From the NCBI GenBank assembly GCA_963815665.1, contig CAWFHN010000013.1, positions 186,001 through 250,000 of the forward strand: DNA of 64,000 bases, read 5' to 3'. Each line of letters begins with the position of its first letter. Within the stretch, counting starts at the first letter, position 1. This document shows, in pieces, positions 1-9,111 of the stretch. The notes below the pieces were generated by a model. It was not told the DNA's origin and did not search any database. It saw only the letters and a list, made by a program, of their open reading frames with translations. The translations under genes and the position numbers were made by a program. Source of the stretch: DASUPK01 sp963815665. Its GTDB lineage: Bacteria > Actinomycetota > Thermoleophilia > Solirubrobacterales > 70-9.

Positions 1-1155
1 GACCGAGCGGGATACCTCCAGCGCCGGGGCGAGCGCCGCGCGCACCTCCTCCCAGCGCTCGGGCGCGGGCCACCTTGCCGCGCCGGCCTCAAGGAAGCGG
101 CGCTTCCCCTCGATCGCCTCGCTGAGCGACGGCGAGGGCTCGCCGAGCCACTCGCGCGCAGCGCGGTCGAGCGGCTCCCAGGCGCGCGGGGGACCGAGCG
201 CGCCGACCCCGCCGCCGAAGGCGTAGCGCTGCAGGCGGATCGCAAACCGGGTCGCAAAGCCGACCTGGAGCCCGTGCGGGAAGTGGGGCCGGAGCCCGCG
301 GCCGGCGAGCAGATCCCAGAAGTGCGAGGCATGATGCTCGCAGCCGCTTGCGGGGCGCGAGCTGCCGATCATCGCCATCGCGATTCCGGACTGAAGCAGC
401 CCCTCCAGCAGCCGCTCCACAGCCCCCCGCTCGCCGGCCAGCACGGCGCCGGCCCGCCGCGTCGCCTCCCGAAACGGGCCCAGCACGCGCGCGTCAACCG
501 CCTCGCAGTAGGGCTCTCCGTAGAGCAGGTGCGCGGCGAGCCAGTCGGTTCGCGCGCTCGCCTTGCCGAGCAGATCGCCGAGCCCGGCTCTGGTCAGCTC
601 GGCCGGGGCGGCGGCGATCGTCGCCGGGTCGGCGAAGACCGCCTCCGGTGCGCGCGCCGGCAGCGTCACCTTGAGCCCCTCGAGCTCCAGCGCCGCCACG
701 CTGGAGGCGTAGCCGTCCATCGAGGCCGCGGTGGGGACACTGACGAAGGGGCGGTCGGCGAGCTCGGCCGCGTAGCGCGTGAGGTCGGTGATCACCCCCG
801 AGCCGACTGCGACCACGCCCGCCGCTGGCCGGGCCCCGAGCGCCTCCCGGGCGGCGGCAAGCGCCTCGCGATCGGCCCGCAGCCCGCTGCGCTGGGCGTA
901 GCGCAGCCGCGCGACCTGGATGCCCGCCGTCTCCAGCTCGCGAGCGACGGCCTCGCCGGCGGCCTCCTCGGTGTTCGCGTCCATCACCGCGACCGCCTCG
1001 CGCCACCCGTGCGCGCCTGCGAACTCGGCCAGCGCCGCGTAGGCGTGCTCGGCGACCACGATGGTCTCCGTGGGGATCCGGTGGGTCATCCCGCAGGAGC
1101 AGCGCTCGGCGCCGTCCGGGGACTCGGGCGCGCCCGCGGCGGCGCTCCCGCTCAC
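1..1155 (-). CDS. araM: sn-glycerol-1-phosphate dehydrogenase (AraM/EgsA type), C-terminus off the left edge
   Basis: Probable NAD(P)-dependent, metal-dependent dehydrogenase that reduces dihydroxyacetone phosphate to sn-glycerol-1-phosphate. 385 codons are visible and the frame stays open at base 1, so only the extreme C-terminus is missing (Bacillus EgsA is about 390 residues). Visible motifs, in order: Cys pair CSCGM near residue 20, nucleotide-binding VGSGVITDL, VPTAASMDGYAS, and the likely metal ligands Asp in AGLGDLLGK, His in CEHHASHFWD and His in PHFPHGLQVG. The GTG start overlaps the araD stop by 4 bases (GTGA), so it is translationally coupled. In Bacillus subtilis araM also lies in the arabinose operon, which supports the call. 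The physiological role of G1P here is not shown by the sequence. Confidence 0.85.
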   Translation of the reverse strand, partial: MSGSAAAGAPESPDGAERCSCGMTHRIPTETIVVAEHAYAALAEFAGAHGWREAVAVMDANTEEAAGEAVARELETAGIQVARLRYAQRSGLRADREALAAAREALGARPAAGVVAVGSGVITDLTRYAAELADRPFVSVPTAASMDGYASSVAALELEGLKVTLPARAPEAVFADPATIAAAPAELTRAGLGDLLGKASARTDWLAAHLLYGEPYCEAVDARVLGPFREATRRAGAVLAGERGAVERLLEGLLQSGIAMAMIGSSRPASGCEHHASHFWDLLAGRGLRPHFPHGLQVGFATRFAIRLQRYAFGGGVGALGPPRAWEPLDRAAREWLGEPSPSLSEAIEGKRRFLEAGAARWPAPERWEEVRAALAPALEVSRSV

Positions 1156-1844
1156 TCCGCCTGACCGTAGTAGGCGCGCGGCCCGTGCTTGCGGGTGAAG
1201 TGCTTGTCGCGCACCGCCGCCGCCAGCGGGCCGGCGGCCGGATCGAGCGCGACCGTCAGCGCCGCCAGGCGCGCCACCTCCTCGAGCGTGACCGCGACCT
1301 CGACGGCCGCCGCCGGGTCGCCGGCCCAGCAGAACGGGCCGTGTCCGCGCGCGAGGGCGGCCGGAACCTCGTCTATCCCGCGCTCGCCGACCGCCTCGAC
1401 GAGGGCGCTTCCCGTGGCGCCCTCGTAGTCGCGCTCGATCTCCTCGGCCGAGAGCGGGCGCGTGACCGCCACCGGACCCGGGCAGAGGTCGGCGTGGGTG
1501 GTGCCGAGGATCGGGATCTCGCGCTCGGCCTGCGCCCACGCCGTCGCCCAGGTCGAGTGGGTGTGAACGATGCCGCCGATCGACTCGAAGGCCCGGTAGA
1601 GGACGAGGTGGCTCGGCGTGTCGGTCGACGGCCGCCGCTCGCCCTCGATTTGATTGCCGTCCAGGTCGACGAGCACGACGTCGGCGGCGCCGATCTCCTC
1701 GTAGTCCATCCCGCTCGGCTTGATCGCCACCAGCCCGCGATCGCGGTCGATCCCGCTCACGTTGCCCCAGGTCAGGGTCACCAGGCCATGGGCCGGCAGC
1801 GCGTGGTTCGCGGCCAGGACTCGCTCTCGCAGCGCCTCGAGCAC
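1152..1844 (-). CDS. araD: L-ribulose-5-phosphate 4-epimerase
   Basis: Class II aldolase-family epimerase converting L-ribulose 5-phosphate to D-xylulose 5-phosphate, the last step of bacterial L-arabinose catabolism. 230 residues, matching the usual ~231. Visible: WGNVSGID and KPSGMDY near the N-terminus, zinc ligands in HTHSTWATAWAQ, the family signature GTTHADLCPG, and a third His in ARGHGPFCW. The GTG start at 1844 shares one base with the araA stop (TAGTG). The frame is open upstream inside araA, but the conserved family N-terminus (LEALRERVLAAN) starts here. Cytoplasmic. Confidence 0.93.
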   Translation of the reverse strand: MLEALRERVLAANHALPAHGLVTLTWGNVSGIDRDRGLVAIKPSGMDYEEIGAADVVLVDLDGNQIEGERRPSTDTPSHLVLYRAFESIGGIVHTHSTWATAWAQAEREIPILGTTHADLCPGPVAVTRPLSAEEIERDYEGATGSALVEAVGERGIDEVPAALARGHGPFCWAGDPAAAVEVAVTLEEVARLAALTVALDPAAGPLAAAVRDKHFTRKHGPRAYYGQAE

Positions 1845-3244
1845 TAGATCTCGTGGTAGTCGATGTCGACGAGCTCGGCGAAGCGCCGCCAGCGCTCGGT
1901 CTGGTCGCCGAGGTTGACCACGAAGTGGTGCGTGCCGCCGAGTCCCAGCCAGTCGTCGAGGAAGGACCGCATGCCGCTCTCGGGCCGGAAGTGGAAGTAG
2001 GGCATCTCGACGTTCGGCAGCTCGGGAGTATCGAGCACCTCGCCCCTGCCCACCACCAGCCGGAACGCCTCGCCCTCGAGCGGGATCAGGTTGGCCGTCG
2101 TCGCCGGGCCCGGCTCGGCCGAGAAGACGGTGGTCGGCGGGTTGCCGAGGCCGCCGATGCCGAGCTCGCGGTCGACCAGTCGCACGGGCCGGTCGCGGCG
2201 GGCCACCTTCCAGTTGCCCTCGCCCATGTGGCTGACCAGAACCGAATCGAGCTCGTAGTCCATCGCATACATCTCGCTGAAGTTGGCGTCCCCGATCAGA
2301 GTCTGGGCGGCGCACATCAGCGACGCGGTCGCCATGTCGCCCTCGGCGGCGAAGGCGTAGCCGTCCGCCATCAGGTCCGAGGCAGCGAGCAGCGGCAGCT
2401 GCTCGAAGCGCCCGTCGCGCCCGACGGACTCGAAGTGAAACGAGAAGCCGCGATAGTCGTTCCCCTCGAGTAGCCCCCGCAGTGCGACCTCCATTCGCGC
2501 CGCATAGGAATGCGCCTCGCGCGGCAGCTTCGGATCGACCTCGAACAGGTCCGAGTGATGGCCGATGACCTCCTCGATCTGGGCCTCGGAGACGTCCTGC
2601 ATGCGCGCGTAGAGATCACCGAGGCTCTCGTTGACGACCAGCGGTCCGATCACTCGGAGCAGCGCGGGCGGGTCGTAGAGGATGTCGCCCATGCCGTTCA
2701 TCGGGTAGCCCAGCAGGGCGATCCGGGCCGCGCGCAACGCGGTCACGGCCTGCGCCGCCCGCGCCCAGTCCTCGAAGCCGCGCGCGAACTCCGGCGACTG
2801 CCAGTCCCCCGTCAGGACCGAGAAGGGCACGCCGGTGCGCACCAGGGCGTTGGCCTGGTCCTGGGCGCCGTGGATGCCCTGGTTGTAGGTGAGGTCGGCC
2901 ATGTCCCAGGCCGCGGTCACCGAGCGCTCGGGCTGGATGTTGGCGAGCAGGATCGGCAGCCGGGTGTCGAGCAGGGCGCGAACGGTGCGCATCGCCGGGC
3001 CGTAGGTGAGCATCACGATCGCCACACCGTCGACCCCACTGGCGCGCAGCTCGGCGAGCAGCGCCTCGACGTCCTCGCGGTTGCGGGCCGGGCGGGCGAA
3101 CTCGACCTCGGCGACCTCGGCGAGCCGCTCGCCCACCTGCCGGGCGAAGCCGGCCTGGCGCTCGGTGATCCCGGGGATCATCTCGTCGTAGAGCTCTTGC
3201 ATGATCCCGAGCAGGCCGATCCGGGGTTTGACCTCAGTGCTCAT
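1844..3244 (-). CDS. araA: L-arabinose isomerase family protein
   Basis: Mn-dependent isomerase converting L-arabinose to L-ribulose. 466 residues, close to the usual ~500. Metal-binding positions of the family are recognisable: Glu in GYAFAAEGD, Glu in MDYELDSVLVS, His in SHMGEGN and His in LGGTHHFVV. The N-terminal part with NQGIHGAQDQAN is typical of the actinobacterial branch. ATG start at 3244 overlaps the araB stop by 4 bases. The araB and araD neighbours make arabinose the most likely substrate, though this branch is divergent from the E. coli enzyme. Confidence 0.9.
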   Translation of the reverse strand: MSTEVKPRIGLLGIMQELYDEMIPGITERQAGFARQVGERLAEVAEVEFARPARNREDVEALLAELRASGVDGVAIVMLTYGPAMRTVRALLDTRLPILLANIQPERSVTAAWDMADLTYNQGIHGAQDQANALVRTGVPFSVLTGDWQSPEFARGFEDWARAAQAVTALRAARIALLGYPMNGMGDILYDPPALLRVIGPLVVNESLGDLYARMQDVSEAQIEEVIGHHSDLFEVDPKLPREAHSYAARMEVALRGLLEGNDYRGFSFHFESVGRDGRFEQLPLLAASDLMADGYAFAAEGDMATASLMCAAQTLIGDANFSEMYAMDYELDSVLVSHMGEGNWKVARRDRPVRLVDRELGIGGLGNPPTTVFSAEPGPATTANLIPLEGEAFRLVVGRGEVLDTPELPNVEMPYFHFRPESGMRSFLDDWLGLGGTHHFVVNLGDQTERWRRFAELVDIDYHEI

Positions 3245-4875
3245 TGGGACCTCCTCTCGATCCGCACGCGCTTCAGGTCGTGCAGCAGGTTGGCATGGCT
3301 TTGTCCGAGTATGTCGTGCAGCTCGCGGAAGATCGCGTAGACGCGCTCATAGACGGCGCCCGCCTCGGGGTCGGGCGCGTAGCTGCGCGCGATCGGGGGC
3401 CGCGTGGCGGCGATCGCCGCCTCGATGTCTTCGAACGCGCCGCCGGCCACGGCGCCGAACAGCGCCGCGCCCCGGGCGGGGATCTGGGTCGAGTCGGGCA
3501 CGCGCACCGGGCGTCCGCTCGTGTCGGCCAGCAGCTGCATGGTCAGCGGGCTCTTCTCGGCGATCCCGCCGCAGGCGACGATCTCGTCGAGCTTCATGCC
3601 ATGCGCCTCGAAGTTGTCCATGATCCGCCGGTTGCCGAAGGCGATCGCCTCCAGCAGCGCCCGGTAGATCTCGGCCCGGCCGGTGCGCAGCGTGAGGCCG
3701 GCGATCACCCCGCTCAGATCGGCGTCGGCGAGGATCGTGCGGTTGCCGTTCCACCAGTCGATCGCCAGCAGCCCGGTCTCTCCCGGGCCCAGCAGCCCCG
3801 CCTCGCGCTCCAGCTCCTCGTAGGCACCCTCGCCGGCCCCGATCGCCTCGACGAACCAGGCGAGCATGTCGCCGACCGCCGCCTGCCCGGCCTCGTAGCC
3901 ATAGAGCCCGGGCAAGATGCCGTCCTTGACGACACCGGTGATCCCGCCCATGAGGATCTCCTCGCGGTCGATCACCAGGTCGCAGATCGAGGTCCCCACC
4001 ACCATTACGAACGTCCCGGGGCGATCGACACCGGCCCCCGGCACCGAGACGAACGAGTCGACGTTGCCCACCGCGACCACGGTTGACTCGGCCAGCCCGG
4101 TGCGCGCCGCGACCTCGGCGCGCAACGTGCCGGCGGGGCTGCCGAGCTGGTGGAACTCGGTCCCGAGCTTCGCGGCCGGCTCTGAGAACCCCGGGTAGGC
4201 GGCCTCGAAGAAGGGCGCGTCGGGGAGCCCCTCCCGCTCCGACCAGCACGCCTTGTAGCCGGCCGTGCACGTCGCCCGGCGCTCGTTGCCGGTCAGCCAC
4301 CACACGATCCAGTCCGTCGCCTCGATGAATCCGTAGGCCTCCTCGTAGAGGTCGCGGTCCTCCAGCCACAGCTCGATCAGCTTCGGGAAATACCACTCGG
4401 AGGAGAGCTTGCCGCCATAGCGGGCCAGGAAGGCCTCGCCGCGCTCGTCGGCGACCTCGTTGAGGCGATCGGCCACCGGCTGGGCGGAGTGGTGCTTCCA
4501 GAGCTTCGGCCAGGCGTGCGGGTGCGAGCGCCAGCGCTCCTCGGTGCACAGCGGCGTGCCGTCGGCGCGCACCGGCAACACCGTGCAGGAGGTGAAATCG
4601 ACGCCGAGGCCGACCACGTCGGCGCCGGCCACCCCGGCCGAGGCGAGCACCGCCGGCACGGCGGTCTCGACCACCGACACCCAGTCGTCGGGATCCTGGA
4701 GCGCCCAGTCCGGCGGCAGCTCCTCGCCCGTGCCGGGCAGCGCCCGGTCGATGACCCCGCTGGGATAGCGGACCTCGCTCACCGCCGCCTCCCGCCCGGT
4801 CGCGAGCTCGAGCAGGAGCGCGCGCCCGGACTCCGTCCCGAAGTCGACCCCGATCGCGTAGCCCGACGCCGTCAA
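3241..4875 (-). CDS. araB: ribulokinase (FGGY carbohydrate kinase)
   Basis: ATP-dependent kinase phosphorylating L-ribulose to L-ribulose 5-phosphate. 544 residues, normal for AraB. The N-terminal phosphate-binding loop is GVDFGTESGRALL. AraB-type signatures follow: VDFTSCTVLP, PKLWKHHSAQ, EWYFPKLIELW and the RRATCTAGYKA segment. The C-terminal FGGY part contains VACGGIAEKSPL. The start is a TTG with GGAGG only two bases upstream; the near-perfect family N-terminus at this point supports it. It is followed with a 4-base overlap by araA and lies 29 bases after the transporter ATPase gene. Confidence 0.92.
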   Translation of the reverse strand: MTASGYAIGVDFGTESGRALLLELATGREAAVSEVRYPSGVIDRALPGTGEELPPDWALQDPDDWVSVVETAVPAVLASAGVAGADVVGLGVDFTSCTVLPVRADGTPLCTEERWRSHPHAWPKLWKHHSAQPVADRLNEVADERGEAFLARYGGKLSSEWYFPKLIELWLEDRDLYEEAYGFIEATDWIVWWLTGNERRATCTAGYKACWSEREGLPDAPFFEAAYPGFSEPAAKLGTEFHQLGSPAGTLRAEVAARTGLAESTVVAVGNVDSFVSVPGAGVDRPGTFVMVVGTSICDLVIDREEILMGGITGVVKDGILPGLYGYEAGQAAVGDMLAWFVEAIGAGEGAYEELEREAGLLGPGETGLLAIDWWNGNRTILADADLSGVIAGLTLRTGRAEIYRALLEAIAFGNRRIMDNFEAHGMKLDEIVACGGIAEKSPLTMQLLADTSGRPVRVPDSTQIPARGAALFGAVAGGAFEDIEAAIAATRPPIARSYAPDPEAGAVYERVYAIFRELHDILGQSHANLLHDLKRVRIERRSQ

Positions 4876-4904
4876 CGCCTCCGGTTACGGCTCAAGCGTG
4901 AGCG

Positions 4905-5780
4905 TCAACGACCCGCCTCGGCGCCGCGGGAGACCGCCCCCGCGGCCTCCGCCTCGCGCGCCTCCTCCCGGGCGCGGCGGTACTCCTCGACGACGATCTG
5001 GGTGAGCTCCTCGACCGACGTCTCCGCCGTCGGCTTGTCGAGGGCGATGGTGCCCTCCTGGAGAAGATTCACCCGGTCGCAGGTCGCGAGCACGTGGACG
5101 TAGTTGTGAAGGATCATGATGATCGAGACCTTCCGGTCCTGCTTGAGCCGGTCGATCAGCTCGAGGATCAACCCACCCTCCTTCGCGCCCATCGCCGCCA
5201 GCGGCTCGTCCAGGAGGAGGATGTCGGACTCGCCGCCGTAGATCGTCCGCGCGACCGCGACCGCCTGCCGCTGGCCACCGGACATCCGCGCAATCGGGAC
5301 GTCCAGGGCCGGGATGTCGATCCCGATGTCCTCGAACGCCTGGCGGGCCGCTCGCCTCATCGAGCCGGTGTTCACGAACGGGAACGGCGCCCGCAGCCGT
5401 TCGCGGTGCAGGAACATGTTCTGGGTGACGTTCAGCTCGTCGACCAGCGCCAGGTCCTGGTAGACGGTGTCGATCCCGTGGGAGCGCGCGTCGTCGACGC
5501 TCTTCGGTGCGTAGGGCTCGTCGCGCAGGAACATCCTCCCGCTGTCCTGCTTGTGGAAGCCGCAGATGGTCTTGATCAGCGTCGTCTTGCCCGAGCCGTT
5601 GTCTCCGAGCAGCCCCAGGACCTCCCCCTTGTTCAGATGGAGGCTGAGGTCGCGCAGCGCCGTGATCGGGCCGAAGCTCTTCGCGATGTGCTCGACGCGC
5701 AGGACCTCCTCGCCGATGCGAGCAGCTCCGGCCGCGGGCTCCGCCCCCGATCCCTTCTCCTCGGCCACGTCGTCAGGCAC
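4905..5780 (-). CDS. sugar ABC transporter ATP-binding protein (single ATPase domain)
   Basis: Energises the adjacent sugar importer. 291 residues with one ATPase domain: Walker A LGDNGSGKTTL near residues 58-68, Q-loop YQDLALVDEL, signature MSGGQRQAVAVART, Walker B DILLLDEPLAAMG and switch His in MILHNYVHV. This is the half-size form seen in fructose/xylose (FrcA-like) importers, rather than the duplicated RbsA/AraG form. The GTG start overlaps the end of the permease gene by 8 bases. The charged Ala/Glu-rich C-terminal tail is probably a linker. Substrate inferred as L-arabinose from the operon. Confidence 0.9.
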   Translation of the reverse strand: MPDDVAEEKGSGAEPAAGAARIGEEVLRVEHIAKSFGPITALRDLSLHLNKGEVLGLLGDNGSGKTTLIKTICGFHKQDSGRMFLRDEPYAPKSVDDARSHGIDTVYQDLALVDELNVTQNMFLHRERLRAPFPFVNTGSMRRAARQAFEDIGIDIPALDVPIARMSGGQRQAVAVARTIYGGESDILLLDEPLAAMGAKEGGLILELIDRLKQDRKVSIIMILHNYVHVLATCDRVNLLQEGTIALDKPTAETSVEELTQIVVEEYRRAREEAREAEAAGAVSRGAEAGR

Positions 5781-6840
5781 GCCTCGCTCCCGTCCGGGCC
5801 TTCTGGACGAACACGTTCATGGTCATCGCGATGAGGATCGCGATGCCCGTGTAGAGGAAGAGGTAGTTGGCGTTCACGCCCTTGATGATGAGGCCGTCGT
5901 TGAGTACGCCGAGGAAGATCGCCCCGATCAGCGCGCCCGTAACGGTCCCCGACCCGCCCGAGAGCAGCGTGCCGCCGATCACCGCCGCCGAGATGCCTTC
6001 GAAGAGGACCTCGTTGGCGCCCGCCGGATCGGGGGTGGCCGTGGTCGTCCGCACGGCCTCGAGGAGCCCGACGAGGCCCGCGAGGGTCGCACAGAGCACG
6101 AAGTTCCGGATCAGGTTCCACGGGACGTTGATCCCGGCCTCGGCGGCCCCGAGCCGGTTGCCGCCGACCGACACCGTGTAGATCCCCCACCGCGTGAACG
6201 TCAGGACTACCTGGAGGACCGCGACGATCACCACCGCCCAGATCAGCTGCGAGTAGGTGCCCGCGCCGAAGATCTGGGCGAAGGTGTTCACGTGCGTGAC
6301 GGACGTCCCAGGCATCGAGACCTGCTGGGCGTGCGAGATCACCAGGGTCAGGCCCTCGAGCCCGAACAGCATCCCGAGCGTGACCACGAACGAAGTGATG
6401 CCCACCACGGCAACGAAGAAGCCGTTGATCGCGCCGACCAGCATGCAAACGATCAGGGTGCCGATCATCGCCGGCACGAGCGCGAAGCCCGCGTCCGTGA
6501 CGAGCTTCTCAAAGATGAACGGCGCGAACAGGTAGACGGCGCCGATCGAGAGGTCGATCTCGCCGTTGATCATCACGAACACCTCGCCGGCGCCGAGGAT
6601 CGCGAAGGGGGCGAAGTACGGGAGCAGGTTCTTGAAGTTGTCGGTCGTCGCGAAGTGGGGCGTCGTCGCGACGAAGTAGATGATCGTGACGAGCGTCACG
6701 ACGATCACGCTGCCCTCGCGCAGGGTCAGGAAGCCCATGAGCGCCCGCCGGGGGAACCCCATGCGAGCGCCGGGGGCCCGGGGCGCTGGCCCCGGGCCCC
6801 CGGATCCGGCGGGTACGGTCGTCTCGTCCGTCGCCGCCAT
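5773..6840 (-). CDS. sugar ABC transporter permease (RbsC/AraH family)
   Basis: Inner-membrane permease of the importer. 355 residues, dominated by hydrophobic segments. The first is around GFLTLREGSVIVVTLV; others include LGAGEVFVMINGEIDLS, which is the conserved helix of the BPD_transp_2 family, and GGTLLSGGSGTVTGALIGAI near the C-terminus. A 45-residue Gly/Pro/Ala-rich cytoplasmic N-terminus precedes the first helix. ATG start at 6840 lies 8 bases after the substrate-binding gene. Part of the SBP-permease-ATPase-araBAD-araM operon. Confidence 0.9.
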   Translation of the reverse strand: MAATDETTVPAGSGGPGPAPRAPGARMGFPRRALMGFLTLREGSVIVVTLVTIIYFVATTPHFATTDNFKNLLPYFAPFAILGAGEVFVMINGEIDLSIGAVYLFAPFIFEKLVTDAGFALVPAMIGTLIVCMLVGAINGFFVAVVGITSFVVTLGMLFGLEGLTLVISHAQQVSMPGTSVTHVNTFAQIFGAGTYSQLIWAVVIVAVLQVVLTFTRWGIYTVSVGGNRLGAAEAGINVPWNLIRNFVLCATLAGLVGLLEAVRTTTATPDPAGANEVLFEGISAAVIGGTLLSGGSGTVTGALIGAIFLGVLNDGLIIKGVNANYLFLYTGIAILIAMTMNVFVQKARTGARRA

Positions 6841-6848
6841 GGCTCGGC

Positions 6849-7955
6849 CTAGACCTTGGTGACCCCTGCGCTCGCCGACGAGCCCTCGAACCGGCTCTTC
6901 GTGGAGACGTACGGCCCGACCGTGCTCTGGTCGACGAACTTCAGCCCGGTGTTGACGTCGGCCGGGCCCGTCAGCGTCTCTGACGCCTTGTAGAGGAACA
7001 GCTCCAGGACCGGCAGAAAGCCCTGCAGGTAGGCCTGCTGGTCGATCGTGACGTCCAGGAAGCCGCCCGAAACGAGCGTCGGCGTCGGCTCAGTCAGGTC
7101 GTAGCCACCGCCCTTGACCTTGCCCTTGAGATTCTGCTTCTGGATCGTCTGGCCGACTGCGATCGTGCTCCCCGAGTCGACCGCGAACATCCCCTTGACG
7201 TTCGGGTGGCCCTGGGCGTAGGACTGGATCGTCGACAACTCGTGTGCTGTGGCTGCGCCCGTCGCCACCGTGTCGACATTGAGCTGCGACCCGATCGAGT
7301 CCTTGGCGCCGTCGATCCGCGGCTGGATGTTGAGCGAGCCCGGCGTCGCGATGAAGAGCGCGATGTCGCCGGAGGGCACGAGGTCGAGAATGCGCTTCCC
7401 GAACTCCTGGCCGGACAGGAACAGGTCCTGCCCGATGTAGGCCAGGCGCGGGTTGCCGGTGGCGTCGGCGTTGTAGGCGACGACCGGGATGTCCTTGTCC
7501 AGCGCGTTCTGGACCGGAGCGTTGAACGCAGTCGGGTCGATGAGCGACACCGCGATCCCGTCGACATCGGCGGTGATCGCGCTGTTGACGGCGTTCACCA
7601 TCTCGCTGATGTTGCTCGACGCCGAGCCGGTCCACTGATACGAGCAGCCGAGCAGCTTGCAGGCGTCGTCGGCCCCGTACTTGGTCGGCACGAAGAACGG
7701 GTTCGTGGTGACGTGGTTGACGAAGGTGAACTTGTACGAAGGATGCGAGCCAAAGACGTCCGTTGAGGCCGCGGAGGACGAAGACGACCCTCCACCGCAG
7801 GCTTCGAGCATGAAGGCTGCGATCCCGGCCGCCCCGCCCGTCAGCGCGGTTCGGCGGGTCAGCGCCCATCGACGGGATTGCGGAGTCTCCTCTTCCTTGG
7901 AGTCGGCCCATTCGAGCCGCTCGACCGCTTCATGGACAGAATCGAGATCAGACAT
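6849..7955 (-). CDS. sugar ABC transporter substrate-binding lipoprotein (RbsB-like, Tat-type signal)
   Basis: Periplasmic-binding-protein fold (Peripla_BP_4/RbsB) that should capture the sugar outside the membrane. The start is set at 7955 because a strong AGGAGG lies 6-7 bases upstream; an upstream in-frame ATG at 7994 has no such site. The mature part begins after a lipobox-like LEAC and a Ser-rich linker. The signal carries paired arginines (ALTRRTALTGG), suggesting Tat export, preceded by an unusually long (about 35-residue) acidic N-region. Family segments include KFTFVNHVTTNPFF and ADVDGIAVSLIDPTAF. First gene of the operon. Confidence 0.9.
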   Translation of the reverse strand: MSDLDSVHEAVERLEWADSKEEETPQSRRWALTRRTALTGGAAGIAAFMLEACGGGSSSSSAASTDVFGSHPSYKFTFVNHVTTNPFFVPTKYGADDACKLLGCSYQWTGSASSNISEMVNAVNSAITADVDGIAVSLIDPTAFNAPVQNALDKDIPVVAYNADATGNPRLAYIGQDLFLSGQEFGKRILDLVPSGDIALFIATPGSLNIQPRIDGAKDSIGSQLNVDTVATGAATAHELSTIQSYAQGHPNVKGMFAVDSGSTIAVGQTIQKQNLKGKVKGGGYDLTEPTPTLVSGGFLDVTIDQQAYLQGFLPVLELFLYKASETLTGPADVNTGLKFVDQSTVGPYVSTKSRFEGSSASAGVTKV

Positions 7956-8067
7956 ATCTCCTCCTATCGCCGTTGCTGCGGTGTGCAGAGTCACTCCGTG
8001 CTCTGCCAGGCGATCCTATCCCTTTCGCTGTGGGCCGTGAAGCCCGGGTTCATCGTGCGGATATGCA

Positions 8068-9111
8068 TCAGCGCTGGGCCAGCAGTCGGGCTCCGGGGCC
8101 GGGCGTGAGCATCCGGGCGCCCGCGGGGGCTCGGACGCCGGGTGCCAGCAGGCCGAGGACGGAGCCTCCGAAGCCACCACCGACCACCCGCGCGCCAGCC
8201 GCCCCCGCGCGGCGCAGCCTGTCCACGGTGGCCTCGACCGCCGGCGTCGAGACCTCGTAGAGGTCCCGCAGGCTGGCGTGCGAGGCGTCCAGCAGCCGGC
8301 CGGCCTCAGCCAGGTCGCGGCTCCCAAGCGCCGTCACCATCCGCTCGACTCGCTCGTTCTCGGCGATCACGTGCTCGGCCCGCTCGGCGAGCGGCGAGGG
8401 CAGGGCCGCCGCCCGCCCCGGCTCGGCGTCGCGCAGGCTCGCGATCCCGAGCGCCTCGCAGGCGCGCGCGCACTCGGCGCGGCGCTGGTTGTAGCCCGAG
8501 CCGGCATTGGCGTGACGCTCGCCGGAGTCGAGTGTCACCCACCGCCAGCCGTCGAGCTCGAGCGCCACCGGCTCGATCTCCAGGGAGCGAAAGTCGATCC
8601 GCAGCGCCGCGTCGCGCCGGCCGAAGATGCTCGCGAGCTGGTCCAGCAGGCCGGTGTGCGCGCCGACCCACTCGTTCTCGGCCCGCGAGCAGAGTCCCGC
8701 CAGCGTGCGTCCGTCGGGCGGGGCGGCCCCCGCCAGCTCGAGCAGCGCCACCGCCACCGCCACCTCGAGGGCCGCCGACGACGACAGACCGGCGCCCTGC
8801 GGCACCGTGCCCGTGATCTCCAGCCGGGCGCCGGCCAGCGGCAGCTCGGCGGCGGCGAGCTCGGCGGCGACGCCGCGCACGTAGGCACGCCAGCCGGAGG
8901 CATCGCGCGGCGGCGAGCCCAGCTCGAACGAGTCGTCTTCGCCGAGGTCGAGCGCCCGTGCCTCGATCCGCTGTCCGCCGGTCGCCGTGGCTCGCACGGT
9001 GACGCCCTCGGCAATCGCGAACGGCAGCGCCAGGCCACCGTTGTAGTCGGTGTGCTCGCCGATCAGGTTGATTCGACCGGGCGCGAAGGCCGCGACCGCT
9101 TCACGAGCCAT
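8068..9111 (-). CDS. galK: galactokinase
   Basis: GHMP kinase phosphorylating alpha-D-galactose at C1 (Leloir pathway). 347 residues, slightly shorter than the usual ~380. All family motifs are visible: galactokinase signature GRINLIGEHTDYNGG near residue 12, the ATP-binding GHMP motif VPQGAGLSSSAALEVA, and the C-terminal VVGGGFGGSVLGL. ATG start at 9111 lies inside the end of galT (11-base overlap), so the two are coupled. Downstream, 112 bases separate it from the arabinose operon, probably containing that operon's promoter; no clear -35/-10 pair could be picked by eye. Confidence 0.95.
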   Translation of the reverse strand: MAREAVAAFAPGRINLIGEHTDYNGGLALPFAIAEGVTVRATATGGQRIEARALDLGEDDSFELGSPPRDASGWRAYVRGVAAELAAAELPLAGARLEITGTVPQGAGLSSSAALEVAVAVALLELAGAAPPDGRTLAGLCSRAENEWVGAHTGLLDQLASIFGRRDAALRIDFRSLEIEPVALELDGWRWVTLDSGERHANAGSGYNQRRAECARACEALGIASLRDAEPGRAAALPSPLAERAEHVIAENERVERMVTALGSRDLAEAGRLLDASHASLRDLYEVSTPAVEATVDRLRRAGAAGARVVGGGFGGSVLGLLAPGVRAPAGARMLTPGPGARLLAQR

